Made by a program: the position numbers and the translations under genes. From Amborella trichopoda (Eukaryota; Streptophyta; Magnoliopsida; Amborellales; Amborellaceae), in assembly GCF_000471905.2 (NCBI RefSeq), contig NW_006499705.1:5301750-5365749 (forward strand): 64,000 nt of DNA. Reading direction: 5' to 3'. Of the stretch, positions 12,976 through 22,294 are shown in pieces (the stretch's first letter is position 1; every line of letters starts with the position of its first letter). Under the pieces are notes generated by a model. That model saw only the letters and a program-made list of their open reading frames with translations. It was not told where the DNA came from and searched no databases.

Positions 12976-13274
12976 CAAGCTTGTTTCCACATATGATCCG
13001 GATATGTTGGGGTTAGTCTGAATTGTCTTGTTTTGTAACGTAAACGGCAAAGAAATTCCAAATAAAAATGATAAAAGATGTAGGTGATTTGCGGTTATGA
13101 AATCAAATGACATGGGGTTCCAAAGAAGCAGATCCCCGCCCACCGTCTGTATCCATGATCAATGATTTTTAAAACACTGGCATATAAGGTTTTCAACATT
13201 TGTGCTGCCCTAGCAAGTCATGCTTTGTTCCCCTGGTAATTTGCAATACAATATGAAAATCTCCAAATCTATTG

Positions 13275-13446
13275 TTTTAACCCTTTTGCTTGTATTTTTG
13301 AGCAGTGTTTCAGCATTGGGAATCAGTGGGTACAGGCCAAATTTCTGGTCGGAACAGTCGTTTTAACCATTTTGCTTGTATTTTTGAACAATGTTTCAAC
13401 ATTGGGAATCGGTGTGTATGGGAGCTATTTCTAGTGGGAACAGGGA
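13275..13446. repeat. Two-copy tandem duplication, about 86-bp unit
   Basis: Copies starting at 13275 and 13361 share TTTTGCTTGTATTTTTGA and CATTGGGAATC with scattered changes. No gene is present. Confidence 0.75.
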
Positions 13447-14193
13447 ATCAGTTGGATTCTAATGGTCTGATAACTTACCATCTTTGTCAAAGAGCTTATT
13501 TGAATTGCTTAAATCTTCCGGTTCCGACCCATTTTATTTTTTATTATTCTTTTAGTTTCTGTTTTCAAAATTAAAATTATTATTTAATTTTTTTAGAATA
13601 ATTCTCACACCGGAAAGTTAGTTTGATTTGCCAATCCGAAATGAATTGCCGGAAGCGTCCGCACTTGATCCATTCATACGGATGTGGTAGACCTTCTTGA
13701 GCTTGGCCTCAAGAGCGCAATGGCCACAGCACCTGTCTCTCAGGCCCGGTGGCGGACCACCGATGACGATTGAAAAGCATTTTTGGCGGACCACCAATTG
13801 CCAGTAAAAAACATTATTCTTGCACAATGGCGTCCTCTACCTTACTCGTGATTAAGCACGTTTCTTTGCCCCAGTTTATTTGAGGCATGTCATAGGAGGC
13901 TGATTTTTTTACTATTTCATCCTAGTTCTCCATGGTGAAGTTTGTATAAGGAAGATGCACTTCAAAAATATGTAGAGAGATGAAGGCTTTGCAATTGCAC
14001 AAAGGCCTTAATAATGAATTTTAAATATAAAAAATGTTGCAGATCAAGTAAATCTGTAACACTTTGAAATTTTGAAAATTAACAGCCTACTTAATGTGTT
14101 ATAATAAGCACTTTTTACGCGACTTGAAATTTTTATTTATTTATATGTTTTTATATATGTACATTTTGATGTTGAGACGATCAATTTGACTGT

Positions 14194-14198
14194 CTTCT
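14194..14198. repeat. Target-site duplication, left copy
   Basis: The five bases CTTCT abut the left LTR and recur exactly at 18657-18661 after the right LTR, as expected for Copia integration. Confidence 0.8.
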
Positions 14199-14572
14199 TG
14201 TTGGGTTCACCCATTTAGAGCTTTCTTGCATGAATGCGGATGTGTGTTGCGGAATAAGGAAATATGATAAACACAAATATGTCAAAGCGCATGTGTGTGT
14301 ATGAGTGAGAAAACATGCAATAGGGAAAACAAAGAAATAAATCTTACGGATACCGGATTTATGTGGTTCACTTTTCAGGCTACATGTACAGGAGAAAGAA
14401 ACCAATTCATTATTAAACTTACACATTACAATAGTCTTCAAAGAAACAATCTTTATTGGGATCATTGATTTCATCTAGAGATTTATCACCCTCTTCCACT
14501 TTCCCAAATTGCCCCTTTAACAATAAGACAATTCTATTTGTGTCCTTCCCTCATGGGATGAGATTCTCAACA
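14199..14572 (-). repeat. 3' LTR of the Copia element (short form)
   Basis: It is bounded by plus-strand TGTTGGG on the left and CTCAACA on the right. Shared text with the other LTR includes GCATGAATGC, the ATAAATCTTA region and TCATCTAGAGA. After TCATCTAGAGA it jumps directly to a tail beginning CACCCTCTTC, missing roughly 930 bp present in the right LTR. Confidence 0.85.
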
Positions 14573-14585
14573 ATCTCCCCCCTCA
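14573..14585 (-). other. Polypurine tract of the Copia element
   Basis: The minus strand reads GTGAGGGGGGAGAT immediately before the LTR start TGTTGAG, which is the expected plus-strand primer site of an LTR element. Confidence 0.7.
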
Positions 14586-14959
14586 CATCCCAAGAGGGAT
14601 GTCTCTTTTTGCAAATCAATTAGGTCTACAAATGACATTTGTGCCAGCCATGCTTCTCTAGGACTCTTGCTTATCTTCGGCCAAGGTCTTCTGCAGCTTG
14701 AACTGCCATACAACAATTCCTTCTACAAAAGTAATCGAGTATCATGATATTAACTTCCTGGAGTTTAGTCATCCAGCAATGTCTTCATCTGTGTACCCAT
14801 GTAATATAGGTTTCCTCCCTCAAAGCACAAACACATTTTGGATTATCCTCTAAGATACTTGAACATCAAATTGACTGTTATCTAGTGTTCCTTGCCAAGA
14901 TTAATGATAAATGAATCTGCTCCCTGTGTTACTGTCAGTCCATAGAGTCACGGATGGTT

Positions 14960-15175
14960 AAAGTGATTCACTGTTGGTCAAAGTGGTGACTAACGATCCA
15001 TTAATCAATACTTTTTTTGCATAGTGGTGATTCATTGTTGGTCAAAGTGATGATTAATGGTCCATTAGTCAATACCTTATTTGCAAAGTGGCAATTCATT
15101 GATGGTTAAGTAATGACTAATGGTATGTCGATCAATACTTTCTTTGCACAATGAGCACTCATTGACAATCTATAC
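14960..15175. repeat. Three imperfect 64-bp tandem repeats inside the Copia remnant
   Basis: Three direct copies start with TTCACTGTTGG, TTCATTGTTGG and TTCATTGATGG and each includes a block like ATCAATACTTT...TTTGCA. They lie where the RNase H end of pol would be expected and appear non-coding. Confidence 0.7.
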
Positions 15176-15179
15176 TGAG

Positions 15180-16160
15180 CTCACCACGCATCTGCTGCGT
15201 GTGTTTCCTACGGCTGACCCATAGGGAACTGTCTGTATTTCTTCCTTTTTCCTCTTGATTGAAGGGCTCTTCTGACACTTAACTTGTGCCTTCTTGGCTT
15301 TTAGTAACTTTAAGAGGTCATATGTGTGATTCTTATGTGAGGATATATCTCATCTTACATAGTTTTAACCCACACCCCTTTGTATTTGTCGGCCTGACTT
15401 TCTGGTAGATTTCCACCTCTTGCGAGGTAACTAGTAGAGGGTTTATGTCCCCTAGAGGACCTCCTTAGCTCAACTGTAGGTGGAGTTTTTTGAACAAGCT
15501 GCTTCCCCTGTTTCATATCACCCTGAACTAACATATCAACTCTTTGGATCCATCTTTTTGTTTTACATCTCCCCCGTCTTCATTTATCATGGTGGAAGAA
15601 CGATGACTGGTTCTGAACCATTGAAGATCCATGGATATGCTGCATTCTTCACATCTTTAATAGTAAGGTATTCTTGAAAGACCACCCATACCCCTGTTCA
15701 CCTTCCTATACTCAGAATCCCACAACCTAAGTTGAACTTTTCATCTGAGTACTTTTAGAAGATGCATAGGAGTCATTTCTCATTCAACTGGGATCTTTGT
15801 TCCTTGGCATGTGCACCAATGCCTCGAACACCATCAAGTGTGAATAAGACATATCATTTCCCGTCCAACTTGTTTATTGGATCTGACCATCCAAAGAAAA
15901 CAACTGAGATTGATTTAGGTAGCATTCTATGAGGACTGCTTCGCCTTAATACACCTTGGTGGTGGATAACATGCTCCTAACACTGAGACACTTTAACAGC
16001 TCGCGTCTCCCTTTCCACCTTGCTTGGAAATCTTGAAAGCTCTCAAACACCTGATCTTTTGGTTTCACCCATACCATTCATGAAGCATCATCGATGAAGG
16101 TGACGAGGTATGATGCGCCACCAAACGATTGTGATGCTTCGATATCCACAATTCAATCTG
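15180..16160 (-). pseudogene. Copia pol remnant (integrase, linker, trace of reverse transcriptase)
   Basis: Read on the minus strand in broken frames. Near 16120-16010 there is integrase core text SYLVTFIDDAS followed by a stop and KPKDQVFESF. Near 15840-15680 there are integrase C-terminal relics (ALVHMPRNKD and a stop). Near 15475-15400 there is the basic linker LRRSSRGHKPSTSYL. Near 15230-15200 there is PYGSAVGN, which in intact elements belongs to the end of the reverse transcriptase. The catalytic reverse transcriptase block between the last two is absent. Confidence 0.75.
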
Positions 16161-16308
16161 AGTTGCATGGTGTAATTTTAATGCACCCTTCACTACAGTT
16201 TCCAACCATAGCAATATCTATAGTCACTGTAGTGGTTTGCCTGCCATCACCCATGACACTGTCCTCATACCACTCATTTTTGAGCTTATGGCAATCTTTC
16301 TTGACGTG

Positions 16309-16994
16309 TCATTCCTTGCCACAATGAAAACATTTGATCTTTCTTTTTGTCTTCGATCGGTTTTGGTCCCTATTTTTGGACCTTCTTCGATTAGTGACAA
16401 GAGCTTGCGATTCCGATGTGTCGGAGGCTTTTCTTCTCACCTCTTCATTCAGCAGGCTACTAGTGACTTGATTCATGGTCACTATCCCAGCTAGTGTTGA
16501 GTTACTCACAGAGACTACTAGTGTCTCCCAATTGTCTAGCAGTGAACCGAGCAAAAATAGAGCATGTAACTTATCTTCCAAGAACAACTTCATCGTTGCG
16601 AGCTGGTTAACAATACTTTGCACGTCATTCAGGTGCTTCGCAACAGATTCCCCGTCCCTGAACTTTATGTTCACTAATTTTCAGATCAAGAACACCTTAT
16701 TTCCGACGGTCTTCTTTTTGTACAAGTCATGTAGCTTAACCACAATGATTTCGAGGATGTCTCCATCGACATATGGTGGAACACATTTTCTTCCAACCAT
16801 GGTCAGATAGTTTCGAGAGCCTTTCGATTCAATCTCTTCCACTCATTGTTTGTCATACTTTCGAGTTTGTATTCTACCCCTTCAACGGGTGTGTATAAGT
16901 CTCGACAGTATAGTAGATCTTCTATTTTTAGCTTCCAGATGATCCAGTTATTCCCATTGAGCGATGTCATTCTGCTCGCGATACTAAAATCCAT
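16309..16994 (-). pseudogene. Copia gag remnant with broken zinc knuckle
   Basis: Two minus-strand pieces belong together. Residues from 16994 to 16803 resemble the Copia gag N-terminus (LNGNNWIIWKLKIEDLL), and 16674 to 16309 continue with the gag core (VAKHLNDVQSIVNQLATM) and a basic stretch before CFHCGKE. A stop lies between the two pieces (about 16683), and another falls inside the CCHC zinc knuckle, which continues as HVKKDCHKLK. The match is to the UBN2-type gag family; the gene is disabled. Confidence 0.85.
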
Positions 16995-17044
16995 CTATGT
17001 ACACACACTGTTTATCCCCCGTGCGTTGTGGTTAGCAATCGTCT

Positions 17045-17220
17045 GATCGTTTCGGTTAATTGCCCACCAATCATGAACTGCGCACCGATCGTGAACTGCT
17101 GCCTGATCGTCAACTGCACACCGATCGTGAACTGCCCCCCCCCCCCCGATTGTGAACTCCTGCCCGATCATGAATTGCCTCCTGATCGTGAACTCTCGTC
17201 CGATCGTTGAGCCATTCGAT
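17045..17220. repeat. Tandem CCGATCGTGAACTGC array in the Copia leader
   Basis: About eight imperfect copies of a 17-20 bp unit around CGATCGTGAACTGC, one extended by a run of C at 17135-17148, lie between the primer-binding site and gag on the element's untranslated leader. Confidence 0.8.
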
Positions 17221-17329
17221 CATTATTGCCGCCCGAGGGATTTGTGTTCTTACTAACTCGTCCTACGACTACTAGGTTCGTTATACCGTAAAACGGTGAT
17301 AGGGAGGACTAAGCAGTGAGGGAAAACAC

Positions 17330-17342
17330 ACTATGATACCGC
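17330..17342 (-). other. Primer-binding site of the Copia element
   Basis: The minus strand just inside the 5' LTR reads GCGGTATCATAG, close to the TGGTATCAGAG site that pairs with initiator Met-tRNA in many plant Copia elements. Confidence 0.7.
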
Positions 17343-17343
17343 T

Positions 17344-18656
17344 TCTTGGGCTACCCACTCAGAGTCATCTCGCATGAATGCCGATGTGCGCAGCGGAAAC
17401 CAAGAAATATGAGAAGCACAAACATGCCAAAACCCATGTATTTATCTATGAGTGGAGAAACATACAATAAAGTAAATAAACAAATAAATCTTATTGGCAA
17501 CGGATTTACGTCGTCCATCTTTTTAGGCTACGTCCACGGGAGAAAGAAATGAATCCACTATTAAACTTACAAGTTATAATAGTCTTTCAAGAAACAACAT
17601 TTCTTGGGATCGCCGATTCATCTAGAGACTTCTTTCTAGGATTTCCTTATCTGATCATAGAGATTTTTTTTTCTTTTCCCGATGCTTTCTCTCTCTAAAA
17701 GAAAATGTTCTTTCTTTCTCTCATTTTTGTTCTCTTCTCTCTCTTTTCTTTCACAACAAAAAAAAAGACTCAACAAGAGGATCACTGATTCTCTTTCATC
17801 CTCTTCTTCTCTCTAAGAAGAAAGATAACTCTCTCTTGTTCTTATCTCTTCGTAGAAGGATAAGACTCTCTCTTCTTCTCTTTAAGTGAACGATAATTTT
17901 ATCTCTCTCTTCTTTTCTACAAAAGAAGGCTTCATGTATCTTTGATATACCAAGAATAGTTTGTCTTCTTCTTTTCTGTAAGAGAACGATAACTTTATTT
18001 CTTTTTCTTCTTTTATGCAAAAGAAGGCTTCTTTTTTTTTTTTTGCAAAAAAAAGCCTCCTATATCTTTGATACAGCAAGAAGAGTCCGCCCAAAGAATG
18101 GACTGTTTCCTTCTTCTTTTATGCAAAAGAAGGCTTCATGTATCTCTGATACACTAATAAGAGTTTGCCCAAAAAATGATCTGTTTCTTTCTTCTTTTCT
18201 ACAAAAGAAGGCTTTATATATCTTTGATACCCCAAAAAGAGTCTGCTCAAAGAATGACCCACTATAAAAATCCGCTCAAAATATGACCAAGAGAGATGCA
18301 AGCCCAAAATAGCCCAAGAAAGATAGATGCAAGCCCAAAATAGCCTAAGAAAGATAGCTTTGGTCAAAACAACCAAGACCAATATTAGCCTCTCTCATAT
18401 TCCTTTTTATATATGGGCTAAGGGATAACTACAACGTTTAGAAGTGTATCCATAACCTCCGAAAAAAGAGGTCCATCAATATCTCCATTTTAAGAAAGAG
18501 ATAAGAGGAATATCTTTTTATATCAAAACCATACGTGAGATCCTATTTGTGTAAGATGATGACTTGATCAACAAGTCACCCTCTTCTACTTTCTCAAACT
18601 GCCCATTTAATACAATTTCATTGGTATCCTTTCCTCATGGGATTGTATTCCCAACC
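17344..18656 (-). repeat. 5' LTR of the Copia element (long form with internal tandem repeats)
   Basis: It aligns with the left LTR at both ends but has an additional block at about 17640-18570. That block is built from roughly 78-bp units (clearest at 18111-18188 and 18189-18266) containing AAAAGAAGGCTTCATGTATC, then two copies of GATGCAAGCCCAAAATAGCC. The short open frames across it are products of this repetition. Confidence 0.8.
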
Positions 18657-18661
18657 CTTCT
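18657..18661. repeat. Target-site duplication, right copy
   Basis: CTTCT, identical to 14194-14198. Confidence 0.8.
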
Positions 18662-18887
18662 AGCATGAGAACAAACTTCTTATGGGTTTATGAGGTGCAC
18701 CTTATTTGAATGTTATAAGGTAGATACTTTATATTAATAGATACCTTATGTAGACACCTTGTATGAACTTTTCCAAGACAAGTGGTTCATCCAGCCTTGA
18801 GACACCATCCCAAATATAAAAAATAAAAGGTAGGCGCATTGCAACTATTATTTATGTGATTTTTTATTTTCCCAAGGAAATGTATAC

Positions 18888-19530
18888 AATGAGACTATTC
18901 ATTTTTTTATCAAGGAGGAAATAATCATTATTGACTGTTTGTGAGATTGGGCCGTTGAGGATATGTCATTGATTGGTACAATGTCCAAAATAAAATTTTC
19001 TAAATGTTGTGACCAATGTTTGCAAAATCAAACCGGAACGGTTAACCAGACACGACCTAATCGGTAAATCAACTGATTCAACCGCTCTAATCGGGCAAGT
19101 CCCGGGTGGTCAAAAAAGTATTGAAAAAAATAAAAAAAAAATTACAATTTTTTTTTAACAAAACATGTTTAAATGAAGTTGAAAATTAATGAAAAAAATG
19201 GATTTTAAAGAATCTATTTGTGCCTAGGAGTATTTTTAAAATTTTTTGAAAAAAAATGAGAAAATATAAAAGTGAGTATTAATGACCAAAACAATTTTTA
19301 ATCTTTATCATAATATAAAAAATATTTAAAAAATTGTATTATAAATTAAATTTTTATTTTTAAGAATTTATATTTTTTATTTTTGAATTTTTTTAAATAC
19401 CGATTGATCATCAAAACCATCCAACTGGGCGGTTAGATCGCCCGGTTTTATAAACACTAATTATGACACACTTCAATCATTAGATTTCACATCCAATAGT
19501 TATAAATAATTATGACCTCCTCTACCAGTT
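18888..19530. mobile_element. Family E MITE-like element split by a family C insertion
   Basis: The left half begins ATGTATACAATGAGAC at 18888 and runs to about 19010. Family-E text resumes at about 19459 with TATGACACACTTCAATCATT and continues to a degenerate right end. The 19013-19458 segment between them belongs to another family (see next entry). Confidence 0.6.
19013..19458. mobile_element. MITE-like element, family C (AACCGG-rich ends)
   Basis: The left end has CAAACCGGAACGGTTAACC and the right end GGCGGTTAGATCGCCCGG, with an AT-rich middle. Related copies with ACCGGTT-like ends lie near 26445-26720, 45450-45860, 47262-47515 and 49536-49805. Confidence 0.6.
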
Positions 19531-20299
19531 TGCTCATAGAGAAGAAAGACATATAGACTTGGACTAACATGTCCGCCTTAGAATCAGACTTATGAAAAGT
19601 AAATCGTCTCATACACAATCCCCTTTTACAAAGAGATAGGTGTGTACAAGAGGGTACTAAATCATATTGCATTTAACCATGAAGAGAGTTTATATAAGGT
19701 CTATGCTTTAAGGAAAAATAGAGCCGCACTTCAACAACTTGTAAGAAAGGTTAGTAAAGGTCGAATAGATAAACTCTCAAACTGATCATATTGATCTCAA
19801 CACATGGATTTTAAGTAAAAATGGATTTACACTCTAAAAATCGCCCATCTTGGTTCATAATATCGAGACAAGTAAAAATGGATTTACATCTAAAAATCGC
19901 ACATCTTGGTTCATATTATCAAGACGGTTTATTATTAAGTGTTTACAAATTTGTCTCATTTGTAACAATTTGAATACTTCTCACTATCATATAATTATAA
20001 AAGTATGAAAAAATTAAATAAATAAAATTACCAAAACTACCCATAATAATATGAGATGTTTTAGTAAATCTATCTATTTTATATTATTTTTTTAAAAAAA
20101 AAGTTTATAATGATAAAAAGTATAGACCTATTAAACTTGAGTTAAACATAATGTATAAAAAAAATAATTAAAATACACTTTATGTTCTAAAAAATGAGAC
20201 TTGAGGGTAAAATATCAAATATACAACACTATTTTAAAATATTAAAATAAATTTCCCTAGTTTTTAACTACACAGAATGATCACGCTCGAACATTTTAT

Positions 20300-22294
20300 A
20301 CGGGGGAACATTGTATATGGTCCACCTACTTTTGCCTGCGAAAATGACACCGTTTTTAAGCGAGTGATGCCCTAGCCCGCCATTGCCACTACTCTGAAAG
20401 ATTCAGAATCTATCATTTAATGGTGCGTATTCGCCATTCTTTTCATTTCAAATGCACGATTCCAGCCCTAGAAAAGCTCAAATTTCCATCTTTTATTCTT
20501 TCAATTTTGTGTTTGATGAGACTGTGGAGGTTTATTTAGTGTTATTTTATTCTTTTGCGATGCGTGATATTCATTGGAATTTGATCCATGTATACCTAAA
20601 CTCATCCGAAATTCTCTTCTTCAACTGTTTCAATGGACTTTGAGCTGTTTCTTGTCGATATTTATGCAAATGCAATTTTTGGTCAAAACCCTAGGGCTAG
20701 TTTGAACCATGCCATGGATGATGTCCATCTGATATTAATTCTGGTTAATTTTTGTATACTTTGTCCAGAAGGTGTGTTTCTACCATGTATGCATCTTTAA
20801 ATTCTGTTCATGTATGTGTTGGTGTATGTATTATGTATGTTGGTGCGCGTGCATATGTATGTATGTAGCTTCACGCGTGCACGCTCATATGTATGTATGT
20901 GCGTGCCTGATATGATATGCAGGTAGGTATGCACGCATTAAGTATATGAATGTTTATATGCTATGTACGTATGTATATGTGTGGGCGTATGTATGTGCGT
21001 ATGCATGCGTGTATGTATGTATGTATGCATGCATGTATGTGAGTATATGTGTGTATATGTATGTATGTATATATGTACGTGCCTACTTTGATATGCATGT
21101 ATTAAGTAAAACTTCGAAATTCATAAAAAACTTCAAGCATTGAATTCACATAATATTTAGTTCAAATATTTGGTTGTCTGGAAAATTGAAATTATATTAA
21201 GTGTTTACAATTCTAAGATTTTTAGATTTAATAAACTCATCTAGTGCATTGGTTTTCAACCTATTTGAATTTTGAAGCTTACAGAATCATATAAATTAGT
21301 ATATGATAGCCAATCAACACAAATTAATTTAACTTGCTGCATAGACATCTAAATAGAAAGACATAACACATGGTAGAGTTTGACAATGGTGATTTCTGAT
21401 GTTAATATCAAGTAATGCATCCAATCTACTGACACTGAAATATCAATTGTGCATCTTGAGGCAGTTATTTAATGGCTAGACTAGCTGCTTTTCTTCTGTT
21501 TTAGACTTCCAAATGATTTATTGAAAAAATTACTTGTCTAATATCACATATCTTGTTGCTACAGCATATTCATCATTAAATATGAAACCATACAGTTTAT
21601 CCTCTCAAATCAGAACAGGTTGTATGCAGCCAAGGATAATGGATGCTCCATTTGTGACCTTGTTATAAAATCTTTGTGGTTTGCTAGCTTGTAAGCCTGC
21701 ATGTTTTCTAGTTGTGAGCAAGCATGTTTTCAGGTTTTATTTTATTTGGTTTTGTTGTGCCCTTGCAAAACTAGTTTGGCCATTCCTTTCTTGGCCAATT
21801 TTATAGAATCGGATATCTTTTATTTCTTCTGGCGATGTAAGTCCAATTCCATGAAATTTCCTTTTTTAGATCGACCAATGGATAGGGAATTCCAATTTCA
21901 TGATTGGTGATTCATATTGGTTTCTGTATTATTATGAAGTGCTCTGTGGATCATTCTATCAGCTTCTCTATTGGTGCTCGCTTTTTGCTTTGGCTAGGCT
22001 TTGTTGGTACTACTATCGTATAAGTGAAACTAGAGGAAAATTTTCATCTCTCTTATTTATTGTAATCGAGTGTTTACTTCATGCAGCAGTGGCACATCAC
22101 CTCATGCTTTCACTTCTATAATGAAAATCAAGGACTATTTCTGAGACTATGTTCTTATTTCTGCATTTAATTTTCTCATGGAGATTAATGGCAAAACAGA
22201 GTGACTGCGGATTTTTATTGGGGATTTATTAGATGCAGGGTTTATCGAAGCCTATTTTCAGGATAGAGTTTTAGTTTCTAGACTTCCAGAATCA
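20300..22294 (+). other. Promoter and 5' leader region of the 22.3-kb gene
   Basis: A higher-complexity stretch at 20325-20450 may hold the first leader exon. A good acceptor (GATGCAG, ending at 22238) opens the exon that carries the start codon, so 22239-22294 is probably 5' UTR. Between them is a large leader intron containing a TATG/TGTG-rich minisatellite. Small open frames here look accidental. Confidence 0.4.
20800..21085. repeat. Imperfect GTAT/TATG minisatellite
   Basis: The stretch is dominated by TATGTATG and GCGTGC/GCATGC steps. It produces a Tyr/Cys/Val-rich open frame of no coding value. Confidence 0.85.

Larger units (their letters stand above)
14199..18656 (-). mobile_element. 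Degenerate Ty1/Copia LTR retrotransposon with target duplication
   Basis: The element reads on the minus strand. Its 3' LTR is 14199-14572 and its 5' LTR is 17344-18656. Between them lie a primer-binding site like that for initiator Met-tRNA (minus text GGTATCATAG, 17330-17342), gag remnants, integrase remnants and a purine tract just inside the left LTR. The 5-bp flanks CTTCT match exactly. The order gag, integrase, reverse transcriptase is that of Copia. The inner part is only about 2.8 kb, with stops, frameshifts and most of the reverse transcriptase missing, so it is dead. The clear divergence between the two LTRs suggests an old insertion. Confidence 0.9.

Noticed and set aside
17796-18382. 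Several Lys/Arg-rich or Ser/Phe-rich frames on both strands
   Set aside because: They arise from the 78-bp tandem units of the Copia LTR, not from genes.
14199-18656. Possibility that the Copia region is an active element
   Set aside because: Stops and frameshifts in gag and integrase, near-total loss of reverse transcriptase, and diverged LTRs.
20946-21143. Tyr/Val/Cys-rich frame
   Set aside because: Translation of the TATG minisatellite.
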